This document shows positions 1 to 6,266 of a stretch of 8,156 nt of DNA, one piece after another. How positions within the stretch are numbered: the stretch's first letter is position 1; each line of letters opens with the position of its first letter. Origin of the DNA: a bacterium. Its GTDB lineage: Bacteria > JAHJDO01. Location of the stretch: positions 1 to 8,156 of the forward strand of contig JAGMBN010000054.1 of NCBI GenBank assembly GCA_023129655.1. Reading direction: 5' to 3'. Below the pieces are notes generated by a model. That model did no database searches. It was not told where the DNA came from and saw nothing but the letters and a program-made list of their open reading frames with translations. The translations under genes and the position numbers were made by a program.

Positions 1-1
1 G

Positions 2-1090
2 CTGGCAAAGCATCTTCTTGGAGATATATCTTCTGAAGAAATCCTTAAATACATGGATCTTGCAGCAATAGGCACTATAGCGGATGTTGTCCCTCTTTTA
101 GGGGATAATAGAATAATCGTCAAACTTGGAATCTCAAAACTCAAAACCTCGGAAAACATTGGGCTTAAGACACTGATTAAGGAATCAGGGCTAAAACAGG
201 ACAAAATATCCAGCGAGCAGGTGGCGTTTATGCTGGCTCCAAGACTTAATGCTGCAGGCAGAATGAAGAGTGCTCGGGAAAGCGTTACGCTTCTTATAAC
301 AAATTCTCAGGAAGCTGCGTCAGATAAAGCGAAGCTTCTTTGCGCAGAAAACATCAACAGACAGGAAATAGAGAAAGAGGTTCTTGCCAATGCTATTGAA
401 ATGGTAAAAGACTCAATTAATCTGGATAACGAGCACGTTATTGTCCTTGAATCAGATTCATGGCATGAAGGAGTTATTGGAATAGTAGCCTCAAGACTTG
501 TTGATATGTTCCACAGACCTGCAATTCTTATATGCACAAATAAAGAAGAAGCAAAGGGTTCAGGAAGAAGCATATCAGGCTTTAATCTTGTTGATGCCCT
601 GCGAGAATGTGAAGACTGCTTGATCAAATTTGGCGGACATTCTTATGCTGCAGGTTTGTCAATTAATAAAGATAATATCAAGAATTTCAGAAATAAAATC
701 AACAGGATTGGAACAAGAGTAATAACAAAAGAACATCTCCAGCCAAAGCTGCGCATAGATTTAGCCCTCTCTCCGTCTAATATCACAAACAAGTTTTTAA
801 ATGAAATAGAGCATCTTGAACCTTATGGCATGGGAAACCCAAAACCCGTATTCGTTGCAAAAGGTCTTAAATTAGGCTTTTCTCCCAGAAAAGTTGGCGA
901 TAATCATATCAAGCTTACACTATCTCAACAAGGCAGACAATTTGAAGCTATTGGATTTAGAATGGCTGACTATATGGATAATTACAGAGACCAAAACCAC
1001 ATTGATATTATCTATACTCCACAGATAAATATTTGGCAGGGCAGAAAAAATTTGCAATTAAACTTAAAAGACCTGAGGTTCAGAACCTAA
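2..1090 (+). CDS. recJ: Single-stranded-DNA-specific 5'-3' exonuclease RecJ, C-terminal part (5' end cut off by the window)
   Basis: RecJ is a cytoplasmic Mn/Mg-dependent DHH-family nuclease that degrades single-stranded DNA 5' to 3' in recombination and mismatch or base-excision repair. The frame is open to the window edge, giving 362 residues of a protein usually near 560-580, so the catalytic DHH motifs lie outside. The ATG at 53 is internal: the codons before it read as ordinary RecJ sequence, and the segment after it ([17 protein letters not shown]) is the conserved end of the DHH domain. Also visible are [11 protein letters not shown], the DHHA1 signature ([39 protein letters not shown]) and a C-terminal OB-fold-like part ending around [14 protein letters not shown] and NHIKLTL. 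All domains seen are intact. The TAA at 1088-1090 overlaps the rpmB stop on the other strand. The family call is firm. The start and full length cannot be seen. Confidence 0.96.
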   Translation: MAKHLLGDISSEEILKYMDLAAIGTIADVVPLLGDNRIIVKLGISKLKTSENIGLKTLIKESGLKQDKISSEQVAFMLAPRLNAAGRMKSARESVTLLITNSQEAASDKAKLLCAENINRQEIEKEVLANAIEMVKDSINLDNEHVIVLESDSWHEGVIGIVASRLVDMFHRPAILICTNKEEAKGSGRSISGFNLVDALRECEDCLIKFGGHSYAAGLSINKDNIKNFRNKINRIGTRVITKEHLQPKLRIDLALSPSNITNKFLNEIEHLEPYGMGNPKPVFVAKGLKLGFSPRKVGDNHIKLTLSQQGRQFEAIGFRMADYMDNYRDQNHIDIIYTPQINIWQGRKNLQLNLKDLRFRT

Positions 1091-1278
1091 GCAACTCTTG
1101 CTGCCTTCCCGGAACGAATACACTGCGTACAAGCCTTTATTCGTCTTGGTTTCCCTTTGATCAGAACCTTTACAGACTGCAGATTGGGAAGCCATCTCCG
1201 CTTTGTTCTATTATTTGCATGACTAACATTATTACCAGTCATTGGCCCTTTTCCACAAACTTCACATTTTCTTGACAT
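1087..1278 (-). CDS. rpmB: 50S ribosomal protein L28 (zinc-knuckle, C+ type)
   Basis: This is a small basic protein of the large ribosomal subunit, 63 residues, a normal length for bacterial L28. It begins [20 protein letters not shown] and continues with the typical [12 protein letters not shown] segment. Two CxxC pairs (C5/C8 and C50/C53) mark it as the zinc-binding C+ form rather than the cysteine-free form that some bacteria use under zinc limitation. The ATG at 1276-1278 is chosen because it starts at the conserved MSRKC and is preceded by a perfect AGGAGG nine bases away. An in-frame ATG 13 codons upstream lies before the predicted transcription start, so it is not used. The gene stands alone with its own promoter, with no rpmG or other ribosomal gene next to it. 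Its TAG overlaps the recJ TAA by four bases. Confidence 0.96.
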   Translation of the reverse strand: MSRKCEVCGKGPMTGNNVSHANNRTKRRWLPNLQSVKVLIKGKPRRIKACTQCIRSGKAARVA

Positions 1279-1287
1279 TCTAAAATT

Positions 1288-1293
1288 CCTCCT
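1288..1293 (-). promoter_or_regulatory. Shine-Dalgarno site of rpmB (perfect AGGAGG)
   Basis: On the minus strand AGGAGG lies nine bases before the ATG at 1278. It decides the rpmB start over the in-frame ATG at 1317. It is the strongest ribosome binding site in the window, fitting a ribosomal protein gene. Confidence 0.9.
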
Positions 1294-1307
1294 GATAGTC
1301 AGGACGA

Positions 1308-1336
1308 AATATAGCATATTAACTCTTTCCTTGCAA
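1308..1336 (-). promoter_or_regulatory. Predicted sigma-70-type promoter of rpmB with extended -10
   Basis: Reading the minus strand, the -35 box is TTGCAA (1331-1336), followed by a 17-base spacer and the -10 box TATATT (1308-1313). A TGC immediately before the -10 gives the extended -10 pattern TGnTATATT. Transcription should start near 1301, leaving a leader of about 23 bases that holds the AGGAGG. The boxes and spacing are seen directly; promoter activity is inferred. Confidence 0.75.
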
Positions 1337-1351
1337 TGCTTTTGTGTGGGG

Positions 1352-1537
1352 TGCCATTGCTATTTTGCGAAGTACGCTAAAGTTCAGCCGCGGCGGAACG
1401 CCGTCGGCTGGAGTTTCGAGCAGACGTGAGCCAGTAGTCTATGCCACGTTTCTCTTCGATCGGCATGGTGTATTCCTGCAAGACAACCCGAGCGTAATCT
1501 ACGAGATTGCTTCAGGATTCCATCTTTCGCAATGACA
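1352..1537. repeat. Repeat-like intergenic block with imperfect terminal inverted repeats (MITE-like candidate)
   Basis: This block fills most of the 308-bp gap between rpmB and kdtA and is visibly richer in G+C than its surroundings. Its ends are imperfect inverted repeats: TGCCATTGCTA at 1352-1362 against TCGCAATGACA at 1527-1537 (9 of 11 match as reverse complements). Near the left end is a strong hairpin at 1385-1410 (CAGCCG-CGGCG, loop GAA, CGCCG-T-CGGCTG). The right end (GAGATTGCTTC at 1503-1513, TCGCAATGAC at 1527-1536) resembles, from memory, a palindromic intergenic repeat type scattered through many bacterial genomes. A 63-codon open frame on the plus strand (1344-1535) spans it, but it has no recognisable domain or ribosome binding site and I do not call it a gene. 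No transposase and no clear target duplication are seen. A second copy is needed to prove it is a repeat. Confidence 0.45.
1385..1410. other. Strong GC-rich hairpin inside the repeat-like block
   Basis: An 11-bp stem with one bulged T: CAGCCG pairs with CGGCTG and CGGCG with CGCCG around a GAA loop. No T-run follows on either strand, so it is not an intrinsic terminator. It could be a structural part of the repeat. Confidence 0.6.
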
Positions 1538-1538
1538 T

Positions 1539-1563
1539 AAAAAAGGGTACAAGATATTGTGCC
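1539..1563 (-). terminator. Rho-independent terminator of the tauE-kdtA operon
   Basis: On the minus strand, GGCACAA pairs with TTGTACC around a TATC loop (one C/A mismatch) and is followed by CTTTTTT. It lies about 23 bases after the kdtA stop. Together with the hairpin at 1572-1586 it would end the leftward operon before the repeat-like block and the rpmB promoter. Confidence 0.65.
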
Positions 1564-1571
1564 ACTACATT

Positions 1572-1586
1572 GCTGCCAAAGGCAGC
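1572..1586 (-). other. Perfect hairpin directly after the kdtA stop
   Basis: GCTGCC and GGCAGC form a perfect 6-bp stem around three bases, immediately downstream of the kdtA TAG. No T-run follows, so alone it is probably not a terminator. It could stabilise the mRNA 3' end or assist the terminator at 1539-1563. Confidence 0.5.
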
Positions 1587-2879
1587 CTAATTGTTTAAAA
1601 ATCTTGATATAATTTCAAGATTTCTTTTACTTGCGCCTTTTTTCTCGGACACAATTCTTTTTGCAGTATCACCCATCTGTTTTGCATATTCAGGATTTAG
1701 AATCAGTTTTAATAAGCAATCCGCAAGTCCAGCCTCATCAGGTATCTGAATGGCTCCTTTGCCCTCAAGAAGCAGCTTTGCGCTCTCTGTGAAGTTATAC
1801 ATGTATGGACCGAAAACAACAGGTTTTCCAAGACTTGCTGGTTCAATGACATTATGACCTCCTGTAGGCACCAAACTCCCTCCAATAAATACAACGTCAG
1901 CTATAGTATATAGTTTTGATAATTCTCCAATTGTATCAAGGATTATGATCTGCTGTTTCTCCCTCTTTGTCTTAGCTAATGTTGATCTTAGAATGTAACT
2001 TATATTTTTGTTTTTCAATAATTTTGTTACTTCCTGAAAGCGTTCGGGATGTCTTGGAGCAAGTATTAGCAGAACATTGCTTGCTTTTTGGCAAATATAT
2101 TGAAATGCGTCTAAGACTTTTTTTTCTTCCCCTTTGTGTGTGCTGCCTGCAATAATAACCTTATCATTCTCTTCAATGCAAAAGATTTTTATAAACTTGT
2201 TTTTTATATCTGTATTTTCTTCCTTGCTGACAAGCGCATCAAACTTTGTATTCCCAGTTACTCTGACTTTTCTTTTTTCTGCTCCTAATTCCAGGATTCT
2301 TGTTTTATCTTGTTCTGTCTGCATACAGAATACTGAGAAGTTCTTAAGGATATGTTTAAAGAAAAACTTTATTTTTTTATAATGTTTGAAAGAGTCTGGA
2401 GATATGCGACCGTTTATAAGGATACATGGGATGTTCATGTCTTGAGCAGATTTGAGGAAATTGGGCCATATTTCTGTCTCAAATGTTATAAATATATTTG
2501 GACTTATATGTTCCAGGACTTTCTTAACTGCAAACAAATAATCAAATGGGAAAAAGAATAATCCGTCAATGTTTTTTATTTTCTTTGCAAATTGATTGCC
2601 TGTAGCAGTAACCGTTGAAAGGAAAATTCTATATTTAGGAAACATTTTCCTAAATTCTTCAATAAATGGCATTGCAGCTGCTACTTCTCCCACAGAAACA
2701 GCATGTATCCAGACTGATTTGCCGGATTGAGCCGTATCTATCAATGATTGAGGCAATTTGCCGAATCGCTGTGATAAGCCCATTCTATGCTTTTTATAAA
2801 AAACAAGTTTGCATAAAAAATACGGAGCTGCAATGATAGATATAAAATACAAGAGAGTATTGTAAATGAAGTATATCAT
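1587..2879 (-). CDS. waaA: 3-deoxy-D-manno-octulosonic acid (Kdo) transferase, GT30 family
   Basis: WaaA (KdtA) transfers one or more Kdo residues from CMP-Kdo to the lipid A precursor at the inner face of the cytoplasmic membrane, linking lipid A to the LPS core. At 430 residues the length is normal. A hydrophobic N-terminal anchor spans about residues 1-27. It is followed by the conserved HAVSVGE segment (59-65; E65 is the presumed catalytic Glu), STVTATG (88-94), FETEIWPN (133-140), INGRIS (155-160), GNTKFD (209-214), APRHPER (274-280) and the GT30 signature GGSLVPTGGHNVIEP (333-347). Nothing is missing. The start overlaps the upstream permease stop (ATGA), so translation is probably coupled. 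An AGAAGG sits only one base before the ATG, unusually close, which also suggests coupling. The number of Kdo units added cannot be predicted. Confidence 0.96.
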   Translation of the reverse strand: MIYFIYNTLLYFISIIAAPYFLCKLVFYKKHRMGLSQRFGKLPQSLIDTAQSGKSVWIHAVSVGEVAAAMPFIEEFRKMFPKYRIFLSTVTATGNQFAKKIKNIDGLFFFPFDYLFAVKKVLEHISPNIFITFETEIWPNFLKSAQDMNIPCILINGRISPDSFKHYKKIKFFFKHILKNFSVFCMQTEQDKTRILELGAEKRKVRVTGNTKFDALVSKEENTDIKNKFIKIFCIEENDKVIIAGSTHKGEEKKVLDAFQYICQKASNVLLILAPRHPERFQEVTKLLKNKNISYILRSTLAKTKREKQQIIILDTIGELSKLYTIADVVFIGGSLVPTGGHNVIEPASLGKPVVFGPYMYNFTESAKLLLEGKGAIQIPDEAGLADCLLKLILNPEYAKQMGDTAKRIVSEKKGASKRNLEIISRFLNN

Positions 2880-3637
2880 ACCTTCTTAAACAATATAGCT
2901 ATTCCGGCAAGCACAAGAACAACAGCGAATATTTTTCTTAGTTTTTCTCGTGAAATCTTCACGCTTAGTCTTGCGCCAAAAGGAGCGGCAGCAACTGAGC
3001 CAACAGCTATAAGAATTGCAAGCTTCAAATTCGTATCTCCTCTTGCTATATATCCAAATGCACCTGAAAGAGAATTAAAGAATACAACGAAAAGAGAGGT
3101 TCCTACACATATATTCATTGGAATATGTAAGAATATATGCATCATAGGAACCATGACCAATGCGCCCCCTATTCCAAGTAAACCGGAAGCGATTCCAGCG
3201 ATTAGTCCAAGAATTGACGCTAATGATTTATTGAATCCTATGTTAAAAATGTTGGCAGTGAAAGGTTCTTTCACTCCATTATTTGTCCCTATCCACATTT
3301 TAAAACCGAATATAATCACGACAACTGTAAATATAAGTTTAATTGCATTATCAGGAATAATCTTATTAAGGTAAGACCCAAGTTGAGCGCCAATAACTCC
3401 AGTTAAAGCCATAACAATGGCCAGTTTTAAATGAACCTGTTTTTCTTTCCAATGTACAATTATCCCTGAGAAAGCCGTAAGCACAATTATACATAAACTT
3501 GTTCCGATCGCCTCTTTAATAGGCAACCGAAAGACAAACAGCAAAACAGGAACAAGAATTGAACCTCCTCCCATGCCTAGAAGACCTGATTCAATTCCTA
3601 CGAATATACCTGCTAAAGGAGCCCATAAATAGTACAT
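2876..3637 (-). CDS. TauE/SafE family membrane permease (putative anion or sulfite exporter)
   Basis: This is a 253-residue, strongly hydrophobic protein with about eight membrane segments, the usual size for the family. It shows the family's internal duplication: GLLGMGGGSILVPVL (18-32) and GTSL (46-49) in the first half recur as GLLGIGGALVMVPMM (152-166) and GTSL (179-182) in the second. Family members have been linked to export of sulfite, sulfoacetate or other organosulfur anions. The substrate cannot be told here, and no sulfur-metabolism gene is nearby. The ATG at 3635-3637 is the only start that keeps the first membrane segment, but it has no Shine-Dalgarno sequence and lies at the predicted transcription start, so the message is probably leaderless. 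The gene is first in an operon with waaA, overlapping it by four bases. The family is firm, the function open. Confidence 0.9.
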   Translation of the reverse strand: MYYLWAPLAGIFVGIESGLLGMGGGSILVPVLLFVFRLPIKEAIGTSLCIIVLTAFSGIIVHWKEKQVHLKLAIVMALTGVIGAQLGSYLNKIIPDNAIKLIFTVVVIIFGFKMWIGTNNGVKEPFTANIFNIGFNKSLASILGLIAGIASGLLGIGGALVMVPMMHIFLHIPMNICVGTSLFVVFFNSLSGAFGYIARGDTNLKLAILIAVGSVAAAPFGARLSVKISREKLRKIFAVVLVLAGIAILFKKV

Positions 3638-3644
3638 TTAAGGA

Positions 3645-3673
3645 ATTATACTTTAATATTATTACTCCGTCAA
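3645..3673 (-). promoter_or_regulatory. Near-consensus promoter of the permease-waaA operon
   Basis: On the minus strand TTGACG (3668-3673) is followed by a 17-base spacer and a perfect TATAAT (3645-3650), i.e. 11 of 12 consensus positions. The expected start is about 3637-3639, at or next to the A of the permease ATG, so the mRNA would have essentially no leader. Confidence 0.8.
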
Positions 3674-3697
3674 ACCAAGCGGCATACTTTATTCCGC

Positions 3698-3726
3698 TTT
3701 ACAACCTAGTATAGATAAATTATAAT
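3698..3726 (+). promoter_or_regulatory. Near-consensus promoter of proS
   Basis: TTTACA (3698-3703), a 17-base spacer and a perfect TATAAT (3721-3726) match 11 of 12 consensus positions. Transcription should start near 3733, giving a leader of about 37 bases. That is too short for a T-box or other riboswitch. It is divergent from the permease promoter, with the two -35 boxes 24 bases apart. Confidence 0.8.
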
Positions 3727-3769
3727 TCATATACAAGAAAACCTGACAAATAGGGAAAGTAGAAATATT

Positions 3770-5029
3770 ATGCGTTGGACTGAATCTTTTATAAGTACTC
3801 TGTGGCAGGCACCATCCGAGGCGGAAATTTTGTCTCATAAACTGATGCTCCGCGCCGGGCTTATTAAGAAGCTTGCTGCAGGGGTATACATCTTTATGCC
3901 CCTGGGGCTCAAAGTATTACGCAAAATAGAAAATATTGTTCGGGAAGAAATGAACGCTTCCGGAGCTTTAGAACTTTTGATGCCAATTCTTCAGCCTGAA
4001 GAGTTATGGCAGGAAAGCGGCAGATGGGAGGAGTGGAGCAATGAGATGATGTGTGTCCGTGACCATCACAAGAGACAATTCGGTCTTGGTCCGACACATG
4101 AAGAGATTGTAACGGATATTATTCGCAAAGAGATTAAATCATATAAGCAGCTGCCTGTCACATTCTATCAGATTCAGACAAAGTTCAGAGATGAAATAAG
4201 ACCACGCTTTGGAATTATCAGAGCCAGGGAATTTACCATGAAAGATGCTTATAGCTTTGATAGAGATATTGATGGGTTAAATAAAAACTATAAAAAAATG
4301 CGCAGCACTTATTGCAAAATCTTTGACAAATGCGTATTGAAATATCAAATTGTTGAAGCGGAATCCGGCATTATGGGAGGAGATGTATCTCACGAATTTA
4401 TGGCTTTAGCTGATTCAGGAGAAGATGTCATTGTTCTTTGTCCCTCCTGTGGATATAGCGCAAGTATGGAGAAAGCAGAAGTCTTAAATATAAAACAGAA
4501 GACCATAGATAAATGTCCAAAATGCGCCGGTTGTATAGAAATCAGGAAAGGCATAGAACTCGGGCATATATTTAAACTTGGCGATAAATACAGTAAATCT
4601 ATGGGAGCAAAATTTCTTGATAAAGATGGCAGAGAGAAATCAATCATAATGGGGTGCTACGGAATTGGGATTTCAAGAATCATTGCGGCTGTTATAGAAC
4701 AAAATAACGACGAAAATGGAATAATATGGCCAGAATCAATAGCTCCATATCAAGTAGAAATTTTGCCTTTAAATGTTAATGACAACAAGACAATGCAGAT
4801 AGCAGAAAACCTGTATGAAAAATTTCTATCGAAAAGAATAGAGGTTATTATTGATGACAGAAATGAACGGCCGGGAATAAAATTCAAGGATGCGGATTTA
4901 ATTGGCATACCAATCAGAATCACAATCAGTTCCCAAAAAGCAAAAGACAATATTGTGGAAATCCATAAAAGAGACACAGAAGAAAATAAACTAGTTGATA
5001 TAGATGAGCTGCAGCAATTCCGCAACTAA
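3770..5029 (+). CDS. proS: Prolyl-tRNA synthetase, short form lacking the INS editing domain
   Basis: This class II synthetase charges tRNA-Pro with proline in the cytoplasm. Visible are the N-terminal core with SHKLMLRAGLIKKLAAGVY (22-40), motif 1 around REEMNASGALELLMP (58-72), GPTHEE (107-112), motif 2 around TKFRDEIRPRFGIIRAREF (137-155), motif 3 (GCYGIGISR, 295-303) and a C-terminal anticodon-binding domain (IDDRNERPG, 361-369). At 419 residues it is about 150 shorter than the common bacterial form (about 565). The missing part is the INS domain that hydrolyses Ala-tRNA-Pro. Residue A236-V238 is joined through a short linker to IRKGIELGHIF (258-268). Two cysteine clusters flank the junction (C224/C227; C249/C252/C255), suggesting a metal site. 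The start has a weak AGGGA 13 bases upstream (3752-3756). It is a monocistronic gene with its own promoter. Confidence 0.96.
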   Translation: MRWTESFISTLWQAPSEAEILSHKLMLRAGLIKKLAAGVYIFMPLGLKVLRKIENIVREEMNASGALELLMPILQPEELWQESGRWEEWSNEMMCVRDHHKRQFGLGPTHEEIVTDIIRKEIKSYKQLPVTFYQIQTKFRDEIRPRFGIIRAREFTMKDAYSFDRDIDGLNKNYKKMRSTYCKIFDKCVLKYQIVEAESGIMGGDVSHEFMALADSGEDVIVLCPSCGYSASMEKAEVLNIKQKTIDKCPKCAGCIEIRKGIELGHIFKLGDKYSKSMGAKFLDKDGREKSIIMGCYGIGISRIIAAVIEQNNDENGIIWPESIAPYQVEILPLNVNDNKTMQIAENLYEKFLSKRIEVIIDDRNERPGIKFKDADLIGIPIRITISSQKAKDNIVEIHKRDTEENKLVDIDELQQFRN

Positions 5030-5046
5030 AATAATTTTTCCCAAAT

Positions 5047-5072
5047 TCCTATTTAGTCCAGCAAATACAGGA
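5047..5072. terminator. Weak bidirectional terminator candidate between convergent proS and the GT4 gene
   Basis: TCCT-ATTT pairs with AAAT-(AC)-AGGA around an 8-base loop, giving an 8-bp AT-rich stem with a 2-base bulge. It fills the 43-bp gap between two stop codons. Neither side has a clean T-run, so the call rests mostly on position. Confidence 0.3.
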
Positions 5073-6266
5073 TTAAAAATTATTAATTTTCTCTAAAGTG
5101 GTTTTTATTATTCTATCCAGATTGTCAACATGAAGCTTCCATGTGTAATTATTTTTTACAAATTCTCTTGCCTTTTTTCCAATGTGGGAAGCGTTAAGAG
5201 GATTCTTAGCAAGATCAAGAATTGCCTCTGCTGTTTTGGATGGCTCTTCAGCAGGTGTTATAAAACCTGTTTCCCCATTGATAACAATCTCGGGAAGAGG
5301 ATCATAAGAAACAGTGATAACAGGAAGTCCTGACGCCATATATTCAAATATCTTGAGAGGTGACCAGAAGAATCCGAAATCTTTTAACGGCTTGTAATAT
5401 GCTGCATTGTACGGCGCAATGCCTACATCGGATATTGCCATGAAGTACGGCATCATTTCATACTTTTGTTCGCCGACAAAAATTACATACTGACTCAAAT
5501 CAAGAGACGCAATCTTAGCTTTCACTTCATCCAAACACTCTCCTCCGCCAACAAAAAGAAACTGCACATTCTTATCTTTACTAATTACAGTCTTTACAAT
5601 TTCAGGAAGGTCAAGCGCGCCATGCCACTTTCTAAATGTGCCTGCAAACACTACTGTAAACTTGTTCCCCAAATTGTATGTTTTTCTAAGACTATCTGCT
5701 TTTTCCGTGTTTATCAGTTCAGGTCTGAACATATCTGTGTTTGCTGCCCACCTAACCTGCTCTGTTTTCAGGCGCGCGTGCTCAGGAACAACTGTAAGCG
5801 AAGTAGCTATAACCTTTTTTGCCTGAGCGAATTGAACATTTCTCCATGACCTGAGCATATTAACAATCGCTCTACTGGTGATGTTATATCTCCATATAAG
5901 CTCTTCAGTATGAGGGCTGTTTACTTCAAGTATAAGTGGGATTTTCTTAAGCTTTGAATATATAGTTCCTACTCCGCCAAATGTAACATATCTTTCAATA
6001 ATTATATCAAACTTTCTCATCAGTAGTTTCGGAAGTAGTTTAAGCCCTGCAATAGGGAGAATCTTATTTAAATATTGCATGTTGGGGCGAAGGAGTTTTA
6101 CCCCTTTTAAGTATTCAGAATGAGCCAGTGTTCCTTGCTTTTGCGAGATTAGAGTTACATTATATCCAAGTCTGGATAGATTTGAAGCGACCTCCCAAAC
6201 ATGCACTGAACCTCCATTATTCCCGGGCACAGTCTCTCCTGTTATGTATAATACCCTGATGCTCAT
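5073..6266 (-). CDS. GT4-family (GT-B fold) glycosyltransferase
   Basis: This 397-residue protein resembles nucleotide-sugar-dependent retaining glycosyltransferases of surface polysaccharide or LPS assembly, acting at the inner membrane face. The N-terminal acceptor half opens with VLYITGETVPGNNGGSVHVW (5-24), containing the glycine-rich loop. The C-terminal donor half has VVFAGTFRKWHG (205-216), FLFVGGG (236-242), SPLKIFEYMASGLPVI (302-317) and PEIVINGETGFI (325-336). E308 and E326 are prominent. The residue eight before E308 is Phe, so a strict EX7E pair is not seen there; this varies within the family. The start overlaps the radC stop (ATGA), with AAGGAG (6278-6283) eleven bases upstream. 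It is the last gene of the operon. Donor and acceptor sugars cannot be deduced, so no symbol is given. Confidence 0.92.
   Translation of the reverse strand: MSIRVLYITGETVPGNNGGSVHVWEVASNLSRLGYNVTLISQKQGTLAHSEYLKGVKLLRPNMQYLNKILPIAGLKLLPKLLMRKFDIIIERYVTFGGVGTIYSKLKKIPLILEVNSPHTEELIWRYNITSRAIVNMLRSWRNVQFAQAKKVIATSLTVVPEHARLKTEQVRWAANTDMFRPELINTEKADSLRKTYNLGNKFTVVFAGTFRKWHGALDLPEIVKTVISKDKNVQFLFVGGGECLDEVKAKIASLDLSQYVIFVGEQKYEMMPYFMAISDVGIAPYNAAYYKPLKDFGFFWSPLKIFEYMASGLPVITVSYDPLPEIVINGETGFITPAEEPSKTAEAILDLAKNPLNASHIGKKAREFVKNNYTWKLHVDNLDRIIKTTLEKINNF

Noticed and set aside
53..55. ATG as the start of recJ
   Set aside because: The frame is open to the window edge, and the codons upstream and downstream read continuously as internal RecJ sequence, so the gene is truncated by the window rather than short.
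307..627. 106-codon minus-strand open frame inside recJ
   Set aside because: A shadow of the DHHA1-coding region; its sequence is low-information and matches nothing I recognise.
1033..1275. 80-codon plus-strand open frame across the recJ end and rpmB
   Set aside because: It is the antisense of rpmB and the recJ tail, both firmly identified.
1279..1317. N-terminal extension of L28 from an ATG at 1317
   Set aside because: The extra 13 codons do not resemble L28, overlap the predicted -10 box, and would lie upstream of the predicted transcription start. The ATG at 1278 has a perfect ribosome site.
1381..1440. Possible tRNA or small structured RNA because of high G+C and a TTCGAG string
   Set aside because: No cloverleaf can be drawn: no matching acceptor stem, D arm or anticodon arm around it. 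Only the one hairpin is strong.
1344..1535. 63-codon plus-strand open frame as a small gene
   Set aside because: No ribosome site, no recognisable domain, and it coincides with the repeat-like block with inverted ends. More likely repeat sequence that happens to be open.
5076..5090. AAAATT-ATT-AATTTT hairpin as a terminator
   Set aside because: It is a pure A/T stem lying within the last codons of the GT4 gene, too weak to count as an intrinsic terminator.
5466..5849. 127-codon plus-strand open frame inside the GT4 gene
   Set aside because: It is antisense to a clear glycosyltransferase frame with conserved motifs, and has no domain or ribosome site of its own.
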